This document shows, piece by piece, positions 5,533-6,243 of a stretch of DNA of 6,243 nt. This DNA is from an uncultured Treponema sp. GTDB lineage: Bacteria > Spirochaetota > Spirochaetia > Treponematales > Treponemataceae. Location of the stretch: the NCBI GenBank assembly GCA_937902445.1, contig CALELJ010000241.1, positions 1 through 6,243 of the forward strand, written 5' to 3'. Under the pieces are notes generated by a model, which saw only the letters and a program-made list of their open reading frames with translations, was not told where the DNA came from and did not search any database. Numbering within the stretch: position 1 is the stretch's first letter; each line of letters opens with the position of its first letter. A program made the translations under genes and the position numbers.

Positions 5533-6243
5533 ATGATAGAAGTGTCACACGTTTCCCGTCTTTTTGGGGAATTCCGTGCGGTAGATGACATCAGTTTTTC
5601 CATTGAAACTGGTGAAATCGTAGGCCTTCTCGGTCCTAACGGTGCGGGAAAAACTACAACAATGAGAATGATTACAGGATACCTTGATTCGTCTGCCGGT
5701 TCAATTAAGATCGACGGAACTGATGTAAGCGAAAATCCTGTACTTACAAAATCAAAAATCGGCTACATGCCAGAAAGTGCTCCGATGTACAGCGACATGA
5801 TCGTTGCTGACTACCTTGAGTACGTTGCTAAAATCGAAGGTCAGGATCCAAAAACAAAACTGCCTCATCTTGCAGAAATCTGTGGGCTCAAGGAAGTTAT
5901 GCACAAGAATATCGGTGAACTCAGCCGCGGCAACAAGCAGCGTGTTGGACTTGCCCATGCCTTGATGAATGATCCTGAAATACTCATTCTTGATGAGCCG
6001 ACATCCGGCCTTGATCCTAACCAGGTTTCTGATGTTCGTGACCTTATCAAGAAAATCGGTGAGACAAGGACAGTCATTATTTCAACCCATATCCTCAGTG
6101 AAGTTGAAATGCTTTGCAATCGTGTAATCATTATTTCCGGCGGAAAAAAAGTTGCCGACAGTCCTACAGAAGCATTACGAGAAAGATTTGGAAATCAGTT
6201 TATGATTAAAGTTACAGTCGGCGGTGGAACTTATAAAGCTGTA
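5533..6243 (+). CDS. ABC transporter ATP-binding protein, GldA-like (3' end beyond window)
   Basis: The first 237 residues of an ABC ATPase are visible; the family is usually a little over 300, so the C-terminal part is missing only because the window ends. Walker A is GPNGAGKTT (34-42), the signature is LSRGNKQR (130-137), Walker B is ILILDEP (150-156) with catalytic E155, the D-loop region is SGLDPNQ (158-164), and the H-loop is STH with H186. Where many family members have a Q-loop glutamine, this protein reads GYMPESAPMYSDM (77-89), with E81. That pattern, the LSRGN signature and LDPNQ are typical of the GldA group, which pairs with ABC-2 type membrane proteins for export or, in some Bacteroidota, gliding. 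All catalytic motifs are intact, so it should hydrolyse ATP. Its permease partner would be expected downstream of the window. The start has AGGGG/AGGA 9 and 4 nt upstream. The substrate cannot be told from the sequence. Confidence 0.92.
   Translation, partial: MIEVSHVSRLFGEFRAVDDISFSIETGEIVGLLGPNGAGKTTTMRMITGYLDSSAGSIKIDGTDVSENPVLTKSKIGYMPESAPMYSDMIVADYLEYVAKIEGQDPKTKLPHLAEICGLKEVMHKNIGELSRGNKQRVGLAHALMNDPEILILDEPTSGLDPNQVSDVRDLIKKIGETRTVIISTHILSEVEMLCNRVIIISGGKKVADSPTEALRERFGNQFMIKVTVGGGTYKAV

Overview
The window reads as ordinary chromosome from a moderately AT-rich bacterium. I think a Treponema-like spirochaete is the best guess, with a clostridial Firmicute as the main alternative. The clues are indirect: a CBS/DRTGG-type family II pyrophosphatase, a membrane-anchored EAL protein with a degenerate GGDEF-like segment, a small stand-alone HPt protein, a tRNA with no encoded CCA, and a GldA-like ABC ATPase. 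No insertion sequence, phage gene, CRISPR array or plasmid function is visible.

Layout. Positions 1-40 (minus strand) hold the first 13 codons of an unidentified gene with a strong Shine-Dalgarno. Positions 122-1054 (minus) encode an AEC-family membrane transporter. Divergent from it, a tRNA-Asp(GTC) gene at 1189-1262 (plus) has a near-consensus promoter and an intrinsic terminator. It is followed at 1355-3004 (plus) by a CBS-domain manganese-dependent inorganic pyrophosphatase. That gene converges, with only 6 bp between the stop codons, on a 625-residue multi-pass membrane c-di-GMP phosphodiesterase (3011-4888, minus). Upstream of the phosphodiesterase on the same strand is a 116-residue HPt phosphotransfer protein (4996-5346, minus), and an intrinsic terminator lies between the two. 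A 186-bp AT-rich divergent control region carries two opposed promoters and a perfect 10-bp inverted repeat made of phased A/T tracts. It leads into a GldA-like ABC transporter ATPase (5533 to the window end, plus), which is cut by the window edge.

How the genes relate. The signalling pair (HPt and EAL protein) is the only plausible functional cluster: a phosphorelay intermediate beside a c-di-GMP-degrading membrane protein. The link between them is inferred from adjacency alone. The other genes look like independent transcription units for transport, translation and pyrophosphate removal. The ABC ATPase would normally work with membrane subunits encoded downstream of the window.

The points most worth a second look are regulatory. 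Two genes (AEC transporter and pyrophosphatase) have a perfect TATAAT box 6-7 bp before the start codon and no well-placed Shine-Dalgarno, which predicts leaderless mRNAs; their neighbours have clear Shine-Dalgarno sequences. The symmetric phased A-tract repeat between the HPt and ABC promoters is a candidate bent-DNA operator. I did not find a clearly new multi-gene system.
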